64,000 nt of DNA from Fulvia fulva (Eukaryota > Ascomycota > Dothideomycetes > Mycosphaerellales > Mycosphaerellaceae), in contig NC_063012.1 of assembly GCF_020509005.1 (NCBI RefSeq), forward strand, positions 7,812,001-7,876,000. The letters run 5' to 3'. The position numbers and the translations under genes were made by a program. The notes beneath the pieces were generated by a model. It worked only from the letters and a program-made list of their open reading frames with translations, searched no databases and was not told the origin of the DNA. Positions 22,417 to 33,963 of the stretch are shown here, one piece after another; the stretch's first letter is position 1, and every line of letters starts with the position of its first letter.

Positions 22417-23457
22417 CGTAGCGGAGACATCGCCTCCTACTAGTCCTCCATTACCACGCGACGACGAGGCGGTGAAACAAGATTGGAGTTGAGTTCAGGC
22501 GCCTCGGGTCGCTTCTACATACGTTCGTTAGTCAAGTAAGATATACTGGAGTACCATTATCACTACAAACATATTTTGTGTGCATAGGAGTATACGTCGC
22601 AGGGGTCTTCTTAGTCATAGCTCACAGTAGGTGGACAGTGATCCCGGGACCGATTTCCTAGTCACGTGCTCTAAGTGCTCCTAGAGCACAAGCATTAAGC
22701 ATCGCAGAGTAGGCGGGAATTCAGAGGCCATCCGCACCGCAAGACTAGTACTACGGTGTGTGACTACATGGGAATACCTTATGTTGTATGAAGTGTGGTC
22801 CGTAGCATTGCCTGTTTTCAAGCATCTTCCCTCACCTCACTTGGCCGTGATCATACAGCTGTCGAGGCAACGGCAGGAGTGCGGATCAGCGTGGAGGTCA
22901 TCCGACACACAACTTTGCCTTACAGTCGCTTGTCCCGCAACGTGCTCCCTCGGCGGCGTTGTGATTGGTGCAATCGAAAGAAGCCTGACACTCGAGGTCG
23001 AAGCCATGATGATGTGTGGATGCTCAGCGCGAGAATTGCTGGTAGAAGTGTCGCGTGTTCGTCGGATGACATGCCACGCGATCAAACATATGTAGTCGTC
23101 CTCGTCCGCATATTTGACGGTGTCGATGTTCAGACGACCCCTCTCTGATAAGGTGTCGAAAGAGCAGGCAAGCAGGAACTCGCCTCGCATCGCCCCGCAT
23201 CGTCCCGCATCGCCTCGCATCGCCTCGCATCGTCGACCGGGATTCGACGGGAACGGGCGCAACCGCGGTGCTCAGCGAACTATCGACGACGACATCAGCA
23301 GTTCTCGAAGCAGAATACGCTTTAGGCTGGAGACTGTTCTCTCTGGGAGCGAGGTGTTTGGAGTAGAAGGCTTGGATCTTGTACCAGGCTAGGGGAGCAT
23401 TGGGGGCCAAGAGGATGACCATTGGTCTATAAGCCTTGCACCGCAACAGCACTCTCG
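22417..23457. other. Intergenic stretch between the MITE and PPN1
   Basis: About 1.04 kb with no supportable gene. It contains a 10-bp minisatellite at 23181-23230 and a short imperfect palindrome near 22670-22690 (cacgtgctctaagtgctcc and following). The end is the PPN1 promoter region. Confidence 0.5.
23181..23230. repeat. 10-bp minisatellite, five units
   Basis: Five consecutive units of cgcctcgcat, with variants cgccccgcat and cgtcccgcat, run from 23181 to 23230. The array is non-coding and lies about 230 bp upstream of the PPN1 start. Confidence 0.9.
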
Positions 23458-25477
23458 ATGCGAGGCACGACTGCTGGCCTGTGTGCCACGGCAGTCTTCC
23501 TGGGAGCGCTGGCCGCACCGCCCAGTCAGATACTCTTGGGTGAGCATGATCAAGTGCCAGGCATAGTTGTGCCGCTGGAACAGGTCGAGAAGAAGCGACC
23601 TTTACATGGCCGCTTTCTCCAAATCACAGGTAAGTGGCTGTACATGTTAGTATACAACGTCTCGCGCTCACTCCCTTCGAGACTTCCACCCCGACCGCTT
23701 CTATCAGATCTACTCATCCACCGACGAAGACTCAGCATGCCACCGAGGAAAGGGACCGGCAGGCATCTATGGCGCAGAGACGAGCGAGTGCGACAGTCCG
23801 ATCGCCTTGGTCAACAAGACGATGGAGTGGGTCGCGAAGGAGTTCAAGGACAACATAGACTTCGTCATCTGGACCGGCGATTCCGCTCGTCACGACAACG
23901 ACAATGAGATACCTCGGACGAAAGAGCAGGTTCTGGGACTCAATCGTTTCATGGTGGAGAAGATGGCAGAAGTGTTCGGCAAGCACAATGGTGACGAGGA
24001 CGACGAAGACCCAAACAACGACTTCATGATCCCCGTCATTCCAAACCTCGGCAACAACGATATCCTACCCCACAACATCCTGGCCAAGGGCCCGAATCAA
24101 TGGACTCGAACATATTCCAGCCTGTGGAGGCAGTTTATCCCAGAGGTACAAAAGCACTCTTTCGAACAAGGGGGCTGGTTCTATGTCGAGGTGATTCCTC
24201 ACAAGCTGGCCGTGTTCAGCTTGAATACGCTCTACTTCTTCGGAAGCAACTCCGCCGCGGATGGCTGCGCTGCTCGCTCGGAGCCAGGGTACCAGCAAAT
24301 GGAATGGCTTCGTATCCAGCTGCAATTCATGCGCGACCGAGGCATGAAGGCTATGTTGATCGGGCACGTTCCTCCTGTGCGGCAAGACGCAAAGACTGCG
24401 TGGGATGAGACATGCTGGCAGAAGTACACACTCTGGCTGCGTCAATACCGGGACGTGGTTGTGAGCAGTCACTACGGACACTTCAACTATGACCACTTCA
24501 TGTTCCAGAACTTCAAGGACTTGGACAAGGACACGAAGAAAGGTCGAATGCAATACTTCCACACTGAAGACGTCCAAGACGATAACATGTCGGCACAAGT
24601 GAAGACTGACTATTTCATCCAGCTCCGTGATGAGTGGTCGGAGCTGCCTGAGCCTCCAAAGGCCAGGTCGAGATCCTGGCTCGACATTGCGCTTGGTAGG
24701 AAGAAGGACAAGAAGGATTTCAAGAGGAAGCAGAAGAAATATCTCAAGAAGATCGGAGGAGAGTTTGCTGAGCGCTTTGCTGCAACATTCGTCTCTGCGA
24801 GTGTCGTGCCGAACTTGTTCCCGACCATGCGCGTGTACGAATACAACACTACCGGACTGGGAGCCCACGCTGCCGAGTCGTCGGATGTGCCATCACCTGC
24901 ACCGTTCACTTACGATTCTGGCGACATAGAGATCGAGAAGAAAAAGAAGACGAAGAAGCACAAATTCACATTACCGGAAGCTCCGTCAAAATCTACGCCT
25001 CCTGGCCCAGCATATTCGCCCCAGTCCTTCTCGCTGCTCAAGTATACCCAATACTTTGCCAATCTGACCCACATCAACAATGACTTCCTCGGAACAACCG
25101 ATGAGCAAGATCTCGAGGCCACGAAATGGCATGAAGGAAAGCATAAAGGAAAGAAGCCTGATGACAAAGGTCACAAGCCCAAGCCCAAGAAATTTCGATT
25201 CGAAAAGCTCTACGACACGCAGAATGATGAGATATATAAGCTCGATGATCTGACGATGCCCAGTCTGATTGATCTTGCAAGAAGGATTGGCGATTTTGTG
25301 CCTGAAGAGGAGGCTGACAAGAAGAAGCATAAGCATAAGCATAAGCATAAGAAGGGTAAGAAGAGGAAGGGTATCCATGGACACAGAAAGGAGAACGAAG
25401 CATGGTTCACGTTTGTAAGAAGAGCGTATGTCGGAACGATGGACCCCGAAGACCTAGATGAGGAATTTGGTCGTTGA
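23458..25477 (+). CDS. PPN1: Vacuolar endopolyphosphatase Ppn1
   Basis: Exon 1 (23458-23629), a 52-bp intron and exon 2 (23682-25477) give 655 residues. An N-terminal signal or anchor (MRGTTAGLCATAVFLGALAA) precedes a calcineurin-like metallophosphatase domain. The metal-binding motifs appear in order: DFHPD (DxH), WTGDSARHD (GDxxxHD), NLGNND (GNxD), IGHVPP (GH) and SSHYGHFNYD (HxGH). The family cuts long-chain polyphosphate internally in the vacuole. The C-terminus is unusually Lys/His-rich: KKKKTKKHKF, then a KHKHKHKHKK run at 25325-25355. This may bind polyphosphate or metal, which is inference. The intron acceptor is GAG rather than CAG, but the join QITDFHPD is conserved. Confidence 0.93.
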
Positions 25478-26157
25478 ATCTGGGAACAAATATCGTAGAC
25501 ACAGTCCAGTACCATAACTTGCACACCATGACTATGGCAGAGATGCACTCAGAATGCATGGACGTGATATCGACATGTGCCAGCGTTGAAAGCGAGAACG
25601 ACGGAGGCGGCCAAGGGCAGTGCCGCGCCGGTCGGAGGTCTTTCTTCGCCGACAGCAAAACACTGGCCGTCCACACAGAAGCAAAGGCTGGCATGGCAGG
25701 AGAGCTCTCTGTTCCGGCCGATACTTCTGCTTGACTTCTCCTCATGGCGACCTGGCAGGGACACTGCGCTCGGTCGGGACCACATGCGGTCGTGAAAGCC
25801 GTGTATCTTGACTTCCTACTTACTACACATCTCTCTACCACCTTAGAGCTCTATCGATATCTTGTGCACATGCACAAGACTGAACCAGACCTCTTGCTCG
25901 TCATCGCCTCTTGGTATCGCAATAAAAGGCGGACTTCCACTTTGTCGTCGACCTCATTGACCTCTAATCACCCTGACCTCTAGTCCCGGCCGCAGCAACA
26001 ATCACTTCCTATACATCCCAGGCATAACACCATTCGCCAGATCAACGGCACCTGATAGAAACACGCACTCGCAGCTAGTATATTGGAGACTATCAAGCAG
26101 AGGAACGACATCCGGCTCTTCACCCGCTCCTACTGAGTGTGCTGGAAGTCGCCAGCA
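25478..26157. other. Intergenic between PPN1 and the CYP505 locus
   Basis: 680 bp holding the PPN1 3' UTR and the upstream region of the CYP505 locus. A TATA-like aataaaagg occurs at about 25921. No gene is supported. Confidence 0.5.
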
Positions 26158-29100
26158 ATGGCACCGGATAAGAGGGATACTGAGCCCATCCCTCACCCAA
26201 GGGCCTTGCCTCTAGTCGGCAACCTCTTCGACGTGGCAGGCGATGTGCCTATTCTCCAGATCGCGGATCTAGGCAAACAATATGTTCAGTCGTCTGAAGG
26301 TAAACACATGAGATGTGCTAAAGATTACCAGGCGAGATTTTCAGCCTCCATCTTGGGGGTAAGAGACGAATATTCGTCAATAGCCAAGCAATGATGAATG
26401 ATCTATGTGACGAGAAAAGATTCAAGAAGGCTGTGGGCGTAGCGCTCCAGCAGCTGCGGAGCGGCGTGAATGATGGATTGCTCACTGCTTACGACGGCGA
26501 GGAGAACTGGGGGACAGCACATAGAGTGTTGGTCCCAGCATTTGGCCCTCTGAACATTAACGGCATGTTTGATAACATGAAGGATATCGCAAGCCAGCTA
26601 GTCATGAAGTGGGCACGACATGGCGAATCATACAGAATTCCAGTCTCGGACGATTTCACCAGGCTGACTTTGGACACATTGGTGAGTGCTCGAAGTTCAC
26701 ACAAGTCCTCCACGAGAGGCAGCCTGCCGCCCGCTTCCTCCTCAATACCGACTCACGAGACATAGTACTTGCGCATCGCTAACCTACTCTTTGTGACAGG
26801 TTCTCCTGTGCCATGGACTACCGTTTCAACTCATTCTACACGGAAGAAATGCATCCTTTTGTCGACGCTATGGTCAATTTCCTCAAGTACGCCGACGTGA
26901 GAGCAAAGCGCCCAACTTTTATGGCTCCATTTTACAGCGCAGACGAAACAAAGTGGCTCGAGGACCAGACATACATGCGAGATCTGGCCAATGGCATCAT
27001 TCAAGATCGTAGAGGCAAAGCACATCAATCAAAAGATCTCCTGAATCAATGGCAAGGACCCTAAGACTGGCAAACCTTTGACTGATGCGTCCGCCATTGA
27101 CAACATGATTACGTTCCTCATTGCTGGTCACGAAACAACCAGCGGCATGCTGTCGTTTGTCTTCTACTACCTTCTCAGACATCCCGAGGCTTACAGGAAG
27201 GCTCAAAAAGAGGTGGACCATGTAGTCGGGCGAGAATCAGTCCAACCAGAGCATCTCAATAAGCTGCCTTACATTACTGCTGTGCTTCGAGAAACGGCAC
27301 GATTGCAGTCAACAGTACCTGCCTTCGCCTTTGAAACTCGCAGTGAGCAGGGTGAACTGTTAGGTGGGAAGTACTTCATCGGCCCAGACGAGGCAGTCAT
27401 CGCCGTGCTACATAACGTTCACCGAGATCCTGCGGTTTACGGAGAAGATGCCGAAGACTTCAACCCGGAAGGAATGCTCGATGAGAACTTCGAAAAGCTG
27501 CCGCCGAACTCTTGGAAGCCTTTTGGCAATGGTGCCCGAGGTTGCATAGGTCGACCATTCGCATGGCAAGAGATGATGCTTGTAATGGCTATGCTATTGC
27601 AATACTATAACTTCACTCTGGATGATCCGCAGTACAACCTACAAATCGCTTTCACCCTGACTATCAAACCAAAGAATTTGCACATGAAGGCAACTCTGCG
27701 GGAAGGTTGGACTGCACGCTCGATCGAGCAAAGCCTGAGCGGCTCAGTACCCGGCACGCAGCATGTGCCCACGGTTCAGCCTGCGAACTCCAAACCTGTG
27801 AATGTCACCATGGACACGAACGTCACCGGGAAACCTTTAACAATCCTTTACGGCAGTAACAGTGGCACATGTGAAGCTTTCGCGCAGACTCTTGCTGCTG
27901 ATGCTTCTGCGCATGGATTCACAGCCACGAAGGTAGACACATTGGACTCTGCACGACAAAAGCTACCCACTGAGGAGCCTGTGATAATCATCACGGCGTC
28001 TTACGAAGGACAGCCTTGCGATAATGCTGCGTTGTGGTACGATTGGGTCCAGAACCTCCCCTCGGATCTTAAGCTGAAGACGAACTTTGCTGTCTTTTGC
28101 TGTGGCCACTCAGACTGGAAGCAGACTTTCCACAAGATCCCAATCGCCATCGACGGTAAATTGGAAGAGCTGGGCGGCGAGCGCCTTTGCGACATTGGTC
28201 TCGCAAATGCAGCCAACGCTGCCATGATGTCCGACTTTCAGACTTGGGAGGACCAGACCTTATGGCCGGCGCTGACGAAGAAGTACGGCGGCAATGCTTC
28301 AGAGTCTGGAGGAGCACAGTTCAGCCAGAACGTCTCCGTCGAAGTGTTCAGCAAAAGAGCATCCGACTTACGATCTGATGTATACGAAGCCAAAGTTATT
28401 ACCAGCAAGCTCTTGACAGCATCTGGTTTATCCGAGAAGAGAAATATTGAGCTGCAGCGGCCCTCGACGATGACCTACAAAGCTGGAGACTACTGTGCTG
28501 TGCTGCCGCTCAACCCTCCAGAATTGGTGCATCGTGTCATGACACGCTTCAGTCTGCCATGGGATGCAATGCTCAAGATTGCGTCGCGAACCGGGTCACA
28601 ATTACCCACTGAGCACCCTGTCTCCGCGCATAACCTGTTCGCGGCATATCTGGAGCTCGCTAAGCCTGCAACAAGGAGAAATATCGCAATGCTCATCGAA
28701 GCCAGCAACGAAGATGGAGTCAAAAATGAGCTCACCAAGCTCAGCGGCGACAACTTCACAAACGATATATCAGCCAAGCGCGTCTCGCTCCTCGACCTGC
28801 TCGAGAAGTACCCGACCATCCAGCTTCCCCTCGGAGCTTTCGTGGGCTCCCTCATCTCCATGCGAGTGCGGCAATACTCCATCTCCTCATCACCGCTGTC
28901 AGATCCAACCAAGCCCTCCCTAACCTACGCTGTCCTCGACGAACCATCCCTCAGTGGCCGCGGCCGACACGTTGGCGTAGCCTCACATTACCTATCGACT
29001 CTCCGACCCAACCACGTGATCCATGTCGCTGTCAAACCCAGCCACCAAGCTTTCCACCTCCCCAACGACGCCGAGAACACTCCGCTCGTCATGATCGCCG

Positions 29101-29552
29101 CCGGCACAGGCCTCGCCCCATTCCGCGGCTTCATCCAAGAACGAGCAGCGCAGATCGGCAGCGGTCGCAAACTCGCAGCGGCACATCTATACTTTGGCTG
29201 TAGACACTCGTCAAAGGACGACATTTACCGAGAAGAGCTCGACTTCTGGGAGAAAATGGGTGCTGTGACTGTGCATCGAGCTTATAGCCAGGCGCCAGAG
29301 GAGAGTCGTGGGCACAAGCATATCGATGAGGCTGTCCTTGCGGATAAAGAGCTGCTTCTTGAGCTCTGGGAGCAGAATGCGAGGGTGTATGTGTGTGATA
29401 GCAGAGGTCTTGGTGAGAGTGCGAAGAGCGCTTGCATTGAGATTGCGAGGGAAGCGGCAAGAAGGCGAGGCAAGCCTGATAGCGATGAGGCTCTCAACAA
29501 GTGGTTTGAGTCGGTACGCAATGAGCGTTATAGTACGGATGTCTTCGCATAG
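26158..29552 (+). pseudogene. CYP505-type self-sufficient P450 (P450-CPR fusion) with broken frame
   Basis: The locus encodes a BM3-like fatty-acid hydroxylase: P450 domain, then FMN, FAD and NADPH domains. The 3' 824 codons (from 27078) are intact, with I-helix AGHETTSG, K-helix ETARL, heme loop FGNGARGCIGRPF, FMN block TILYGSNSGTCEAFAQ, FAD motif RQYSISSSP and NADPH block AAGTGLAPFRGF. The 5' part is damaged. Exon 1 (MAPDKRDTEPIPHPRALPLV) joins GEIFSLHLGGKRRIF only by a 32-bp intron, or by restoring one lost G at the donor near 26281. After the intron ending at 26799, one extra C (26803-26805) throws CAMDYRFNSFY out of frame. About 8 bp missing near 27045 breaks DLLN from NGKDPKTGKPL. An intact enzyme would be 1,050-1,100 residues and omega-hydroxylate fatty acids using NADPH. 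Confidence 0.85.
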
Positions 29553-29790
29553 GCGGTGGCGCGAGGGCGAGACACCATGTAGGATATGTATAGACCATGG
29601 ATGGGATCGAGAAGTGATAGGCGCAAGAGGAATCCAAAGTCAGGGACATCGAAAGTCATGAAGTGGCATTGACGCCAGCTGCATTATATCTACATGAGCA
29701 CTGTACAGCTTCGTTACGAGTCCCGGCCTGTCCTGTGCGCCAGCGCCGTCATTGACTCGGTCATTTGAAATGAAGTCATGAAACAAGTAC

Positions 29791-31564
29791 TTAGTGCTGC
29801 GACCACTCAATCGTGTTGAGGTCAACGCCCTCTTGTACCAGTTCCCAAAGCGGGCTAAGCTCGCGCAGGAATGTGACTCGGTTCTTGACAGCGTCAAGCA
29901 CGTAATCAATCTCGGCATCAGTCGTGAATCTGCCAATACCGAATCGAATAGAGCTGTGGGCAGACTCGTCCGAGTTGCCGAGTGCTCTGAGAACGTATGA
30001 TGGTTCAAGGGATGCCGAGGTGCAGGCCGAACCTGAGCTGAGCGCGATGTCCTTCAATGCCATGAGCAGGGACTCACCCTCGACATAGGCGAAAGACACG
30101 TTAACACAGCCCGGATAATGTCGCTCGGGATCGCCGTTGAGGGATGTGTGCTCCATGGCGAGGAGGCCGTCCTTGAGACGATTCGAGAGAGTCGAGATAC
30201 GCTTCGTGTCGTACTGTTCAGAAGTCAGCTGGTGGACCATGAGATATGGTGACGAGTGAAGCGGTAAAGCCAAGGGTAGAAATCATAAACTTTTGCTGTG
30301 TCTCAGCATGAGATGCACCGGTCAAGGTGCGCTCAGAAAGCCATGCATGTTTCAGCGTATAATCATTTGAGGGGAATCATGGTGGGGAACGGGTGATGCT
30401 GCTTACCTCCATCTCCTCCGTGCATATTCTCGCGGCCTCACCCATGCCAATGATAAGTGGCGGCGCAAGTGTTCCAGATCGCAAGCCTCTCTCTTGCCCA
30501 CCACCCGAGATGATGGGGTCGATTCTCACGCGCGGTCGTCTTCGCACGTAGCATGCTCCGATGCCCTTTGGTCCGTAGATCTTGTGGCCAGATATCGACA
30601 TGAGATCAACGTGCATCTTGTTGACGTCCAAGGGGATTTTGCCCACAGCTTGAGCTGCATCGGTGTGGAAGTAGATCTTCTTACTTCTGCAAAGCTTGCC
30701 GATCTCTTCCACAGGCTGCACAACACCGATCTCGTTGTTCACGGTCATGATGGAGACCAAGCAAGTCTCGGGTCGCATCGCCTTCTCCAGCTGCGCCATG
30801 TCGACCAGTCCGTTGGACTGCACGGGCAGATATGTCACCTCAAACCCCTCATCTTGCAAATGCCTACAACTGTCGAGCACACATTTGTGTTCTGTCTGGC
30901 AGGTGATGATATGGTTCTTCTTGCCACCTTTCTTGAAGAATCTGGCGACACCTTTAACGCTCATGTTGTTGCTCTCAGTTGCACCACTGGTGAAGATGAT
31001 TTCTTTCGGATCTGCACCGATGAGACTGGCGATATGCTCTCGAGCCTCTTCAACGGCCTTGTCTGTTTCCCAGCCGTATGCGTGAGTCCGCGAATGTGGG
31101 TTGCCATATAGACCGGTGAAGTAAGGAAGCATTGCGTCCAGTACTCGCGGGTCTGTAGGCGTCGTTGCTTGTGCATCGAGGTATATAGGTCGTGTACCTT
31201 GGTCCATGACGGTTGCTTGCTTCAATATGCCAGCCGACGGGCTCATGGCCACGTCGCCCGCCATACCAGTGCCAGGTATCTCGGCATCCTTGGGCTTAGT
31301 ACCCGTCTGTGCTAGAAATGCCTTTTGGTCCTCTCGTATTGTGTTCTCGATATTGACGGTGGCGTTCTTCGGGCTCGACTCGGAGACATAATGCCTCCGA
31401 CTTCGTGCAGTGATGCATGCTCGTGGGAGTTGGGTGGCAAAAGGAGAAGTTGATGGCGACAGACGGCGGGTGCATTGTCGCAACGCCTGGCGGGCGAGAG
31501 CAGGTGCTGTGTTGGACATGATGGTCGATGTTGATGGCATAGGACGAGAGACAGAGGCAGACAC
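29791..31564 (-). CDS. NFS1: Mitochondrial cysteine desulfurase Nfs1
   Basis: Exon 1 (31564-30407) and exon 2 (30213-29791), separated by a 193-bp intron, give 526 residues, or 511 if Met16 (31519) starts. The N-terminus is a Ser/Arg/Ala-rich mitochondrial presequence ([15 protein letters not shown]). The class V aminotransferase fold is complete: [27 protein letters not shown], the PLP lysine in [12 protein letters not shown], and the catalytic cysteine loop in [14 protein letters not shown]. Nfs1 takes sulfur from L-cysteine for Fe-S cluster assembly on the Isu scaffold and for tRNA thiolation. The intron falls between TEEME and YDTKRIS and is longer than most here. The gene is convergent with the CYP505 locus. 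Confidence 0.97.
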
Positions 31565-32211
31565 AATTTACAAAGTCAGTAGCTTTTCCCTGGAGCTACT
31601 TGATGACCCTAGCTCGGCAGGTGTGCCGAGATATGCACATCACGTGACCGAGACAATGACATCTGGAAATCGTCCTTGTGGAATAGCGTCTACATGTTGA
31701 AGTCGTTGAGCGTAGTGTTGCTCTCACTCGACGTGATGTAGCCATGAAATTGGATTGTCAGGCCACTCATATGTGTGCACTGGCCAAGCATGTGAAAGTC
31801 AAAGCGCAGCGCCGGCACGATGTCATCAGTCGGATGTTGCACTTGCCGCATGCGCCTGCGCCTCGTCACTTGTCGGCAACGAACAAGAATGCCGCCGCTT
31901 CCATCTTCGTGACTGCTGCACGCCATACCATTACTGCTTTCCAGCGTGCGTTCTCCCTTCACATGTGCATATAATACTTCATTTACGGACATCGCCGAGT
32001 CGTCGCCGACCCATACGAGCTCACGGCCGACCGATCAACAGTCTTGGCCAGCTAATCGTGCCTACGCGTGCCGTGTCTCCGCTGGCACAAACATACACTC
32101 CACTTGTGCAGCTGCCTTGCATCGCACTCACCTGGCTCGGCGCAGACTTGACGCCTGCACTTCGATTGATCGCGCATACACCACCATACCAGACACCGTA
32201 ATACCACAGCC
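31565..32211. promoter_or_regulatory. Divergent promoter region of NFS1 and RVS167
   Basis: 647 bp between two outward-facing start codons. Pyrimidine-rich stretches lie near both starts. No gene is seen, although a chance frame of 148 codons crosses it on the plus strand. No specific operator can be named. Confidence 0.45.
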
Positions 32212-33617
32212 ATGAGTTGGAAAGGCTTCACAAAGGGCGCCACGAGGGTACGCATGCGTGCTCGACAAGTGTGGAAGTACGTGGGCATTCGGCAGATACT
32301 GACGCAATCTGCAGGCGCCCCAGATGTTCAAACAAAAGTTCAACATGGGCGACATCACCAAGGATGCCATCTATATCGATGCTGAGCGCCGCTTCGCCGA
32401 CCTCGAGAAAGAGACTAAAAAGCTGCACGATGAGAGTCAAAAGTATTTCAACGCCATCAACGGCATGCTAGACCACCAGATCGAATTCTCAAAGGCCTGC
32501 GCAGAGATCTACAAGCCCATATCTGGTAGAGCCAGTGATCCGGACTCGTATGTAATAGACGGGAACCCGGAGGGCATTCGAGCCTGTGAAGAGTATGAGA
32601 ACATTGTGCAGGAGCTCAAGGCAAGCCTGCAGCCGGAGCTAGAGATGATCGAAAGTCGCGTGGTCAAGCCAGCCGATGAGCTTATGGAGGTCATCAAGGC
32701 TGTTCGCAAAACCACGGCGAAACGCGATCACAAACAACTCGACTACGACAGGCACAAGAACACTCTAAAGAAGCTGCAAGACAAGAAAGACAAGTCGTTG
32801 AAAGATGAGAAGGCACTGTACAAAGCAGAGAATGACGTCGAGATGGCCACCCAGGAATACGAATACTTCAACAATCTGCTGCTGGAGGATCTCCCGCAAC
32901 TCTTCAGGTTGGAGAAGGAGTTCATTCTTCCTCTTTTCCAGAGCTTCTACTACATGCAGCTCAACGTCTTCTACACGCTACACGAGAAGATGCAAAACAT
33001 GGACATTGGATACTTCGATCTGACCTTGGGTATCGAAGATGCTTTTGAGCAGAAGCGAAGCGATATTCAGCAGCGTACAGAAGCTCTTTCGATTGTCAAA
33101 TTCAAGACAACAGGCGGTCCACGACCGAGGCCAGCTCTCAAATACGGCAACAAACTTGCGATCGAGAACGGGAAAGCAGGCACCTCCGACGGAACCGTTT
33201 CGCCGAACCGCAGGCTCACGCACGATTTTGGTGACGCTGCACCTCCGGCTTACACAGCTGCGGGAGCCTCGGACATTGGGAGGGCGAACAGTACAGGCAG
33301 TGATTGGAAGTCGGCCGCGAAAGCCAAAGCCGCACCTCCACCACCCAAACCGAAACCGTCTCGACTTAGTGGTCTTCCTGGTGTTGAGCACTGCACAGCA
33401 CTTTACGACTACGAGGCACAAGCAGAGGGTGATCTATCCTTCACTACTGGCGAAACCATTGAGATCGTATCGCGGACCGACAACACCAACGAATGGTGGA
33501 CAGGACGCATCGGCGCACGGCAGGGACAATTCCCTGGTAAGCGCAATATATCCCAAAGAGTAATTTTGCGCGGAGCTGACATTCCTTACAGGCAACTATG
33601 TTCAACTCACGGCTTAG
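32212..33617 (+). CDS. RVS167: BAR-SH3 endocytic protein, Rvs167/amphiphysin type
   Basis: Exons 32212-32247, 32315-33536 and 33592-33617 give 427 residues. The start MSWKGFTKGATR joins APQMFKQKFNMG, the usual amphipathic N-terminal helix. A BAR domain follows (about residues 25-250: DAERRFADLEKETKKLHDES, LDHQIEFSKACAEIYKPISG, LKKLQDKKDKSLKDEKALYK). A Pro/Ala linker (KAAPPPPKPKPSRL) leads to a C-terminal SH3 domain: CTALYDYEAQAEGDLSF, GETIEIV, EWWTGRIGARQGQFP and GNYVQL, the last supplied by the third exon. The protein bends and tubulates membrane at endocytic actin patches and works with an Rvs161 partner. The family assignment is secure. Confidence 0.95.
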
Positions 33618-33963
33618 AGTGCCTTAAGCCCAACAGGGTTGTCCTTCCAATGGTCGACCCTGCGAGCTTTACCCTGAGTCTACGAGCGCACCTATTAATG
33701 TATATAGGGATTTCGGCAACGACAACCTATGCCGCCTGAAACATCATGAATTGTCCTGTCATCACGGACAAGCTATCATTACACCTACAGTAAAGTACAG
33801 TATTGTCTGCTTCACATGCCCACGATGTGCAACCAGCTTCCTTGCAGCTCCATCCCAGCGTGCCTGTCCCCATCGACCCAGTCGTCAAAACGCCTCAAAA
33901 GATGCTGCTGAAAAATGCTCATTATAAAGTCTCTAAACCACACATGCTGCCAATCTGACATTT
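33618..33963. other. Convergent 3' intergenic region
   Basis: 346 bp between the RVS167 stop (plus) and the GPI-protein stop (minus). Presumed 3' UTRs; nothing else was seen. Confidence 0.5.
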
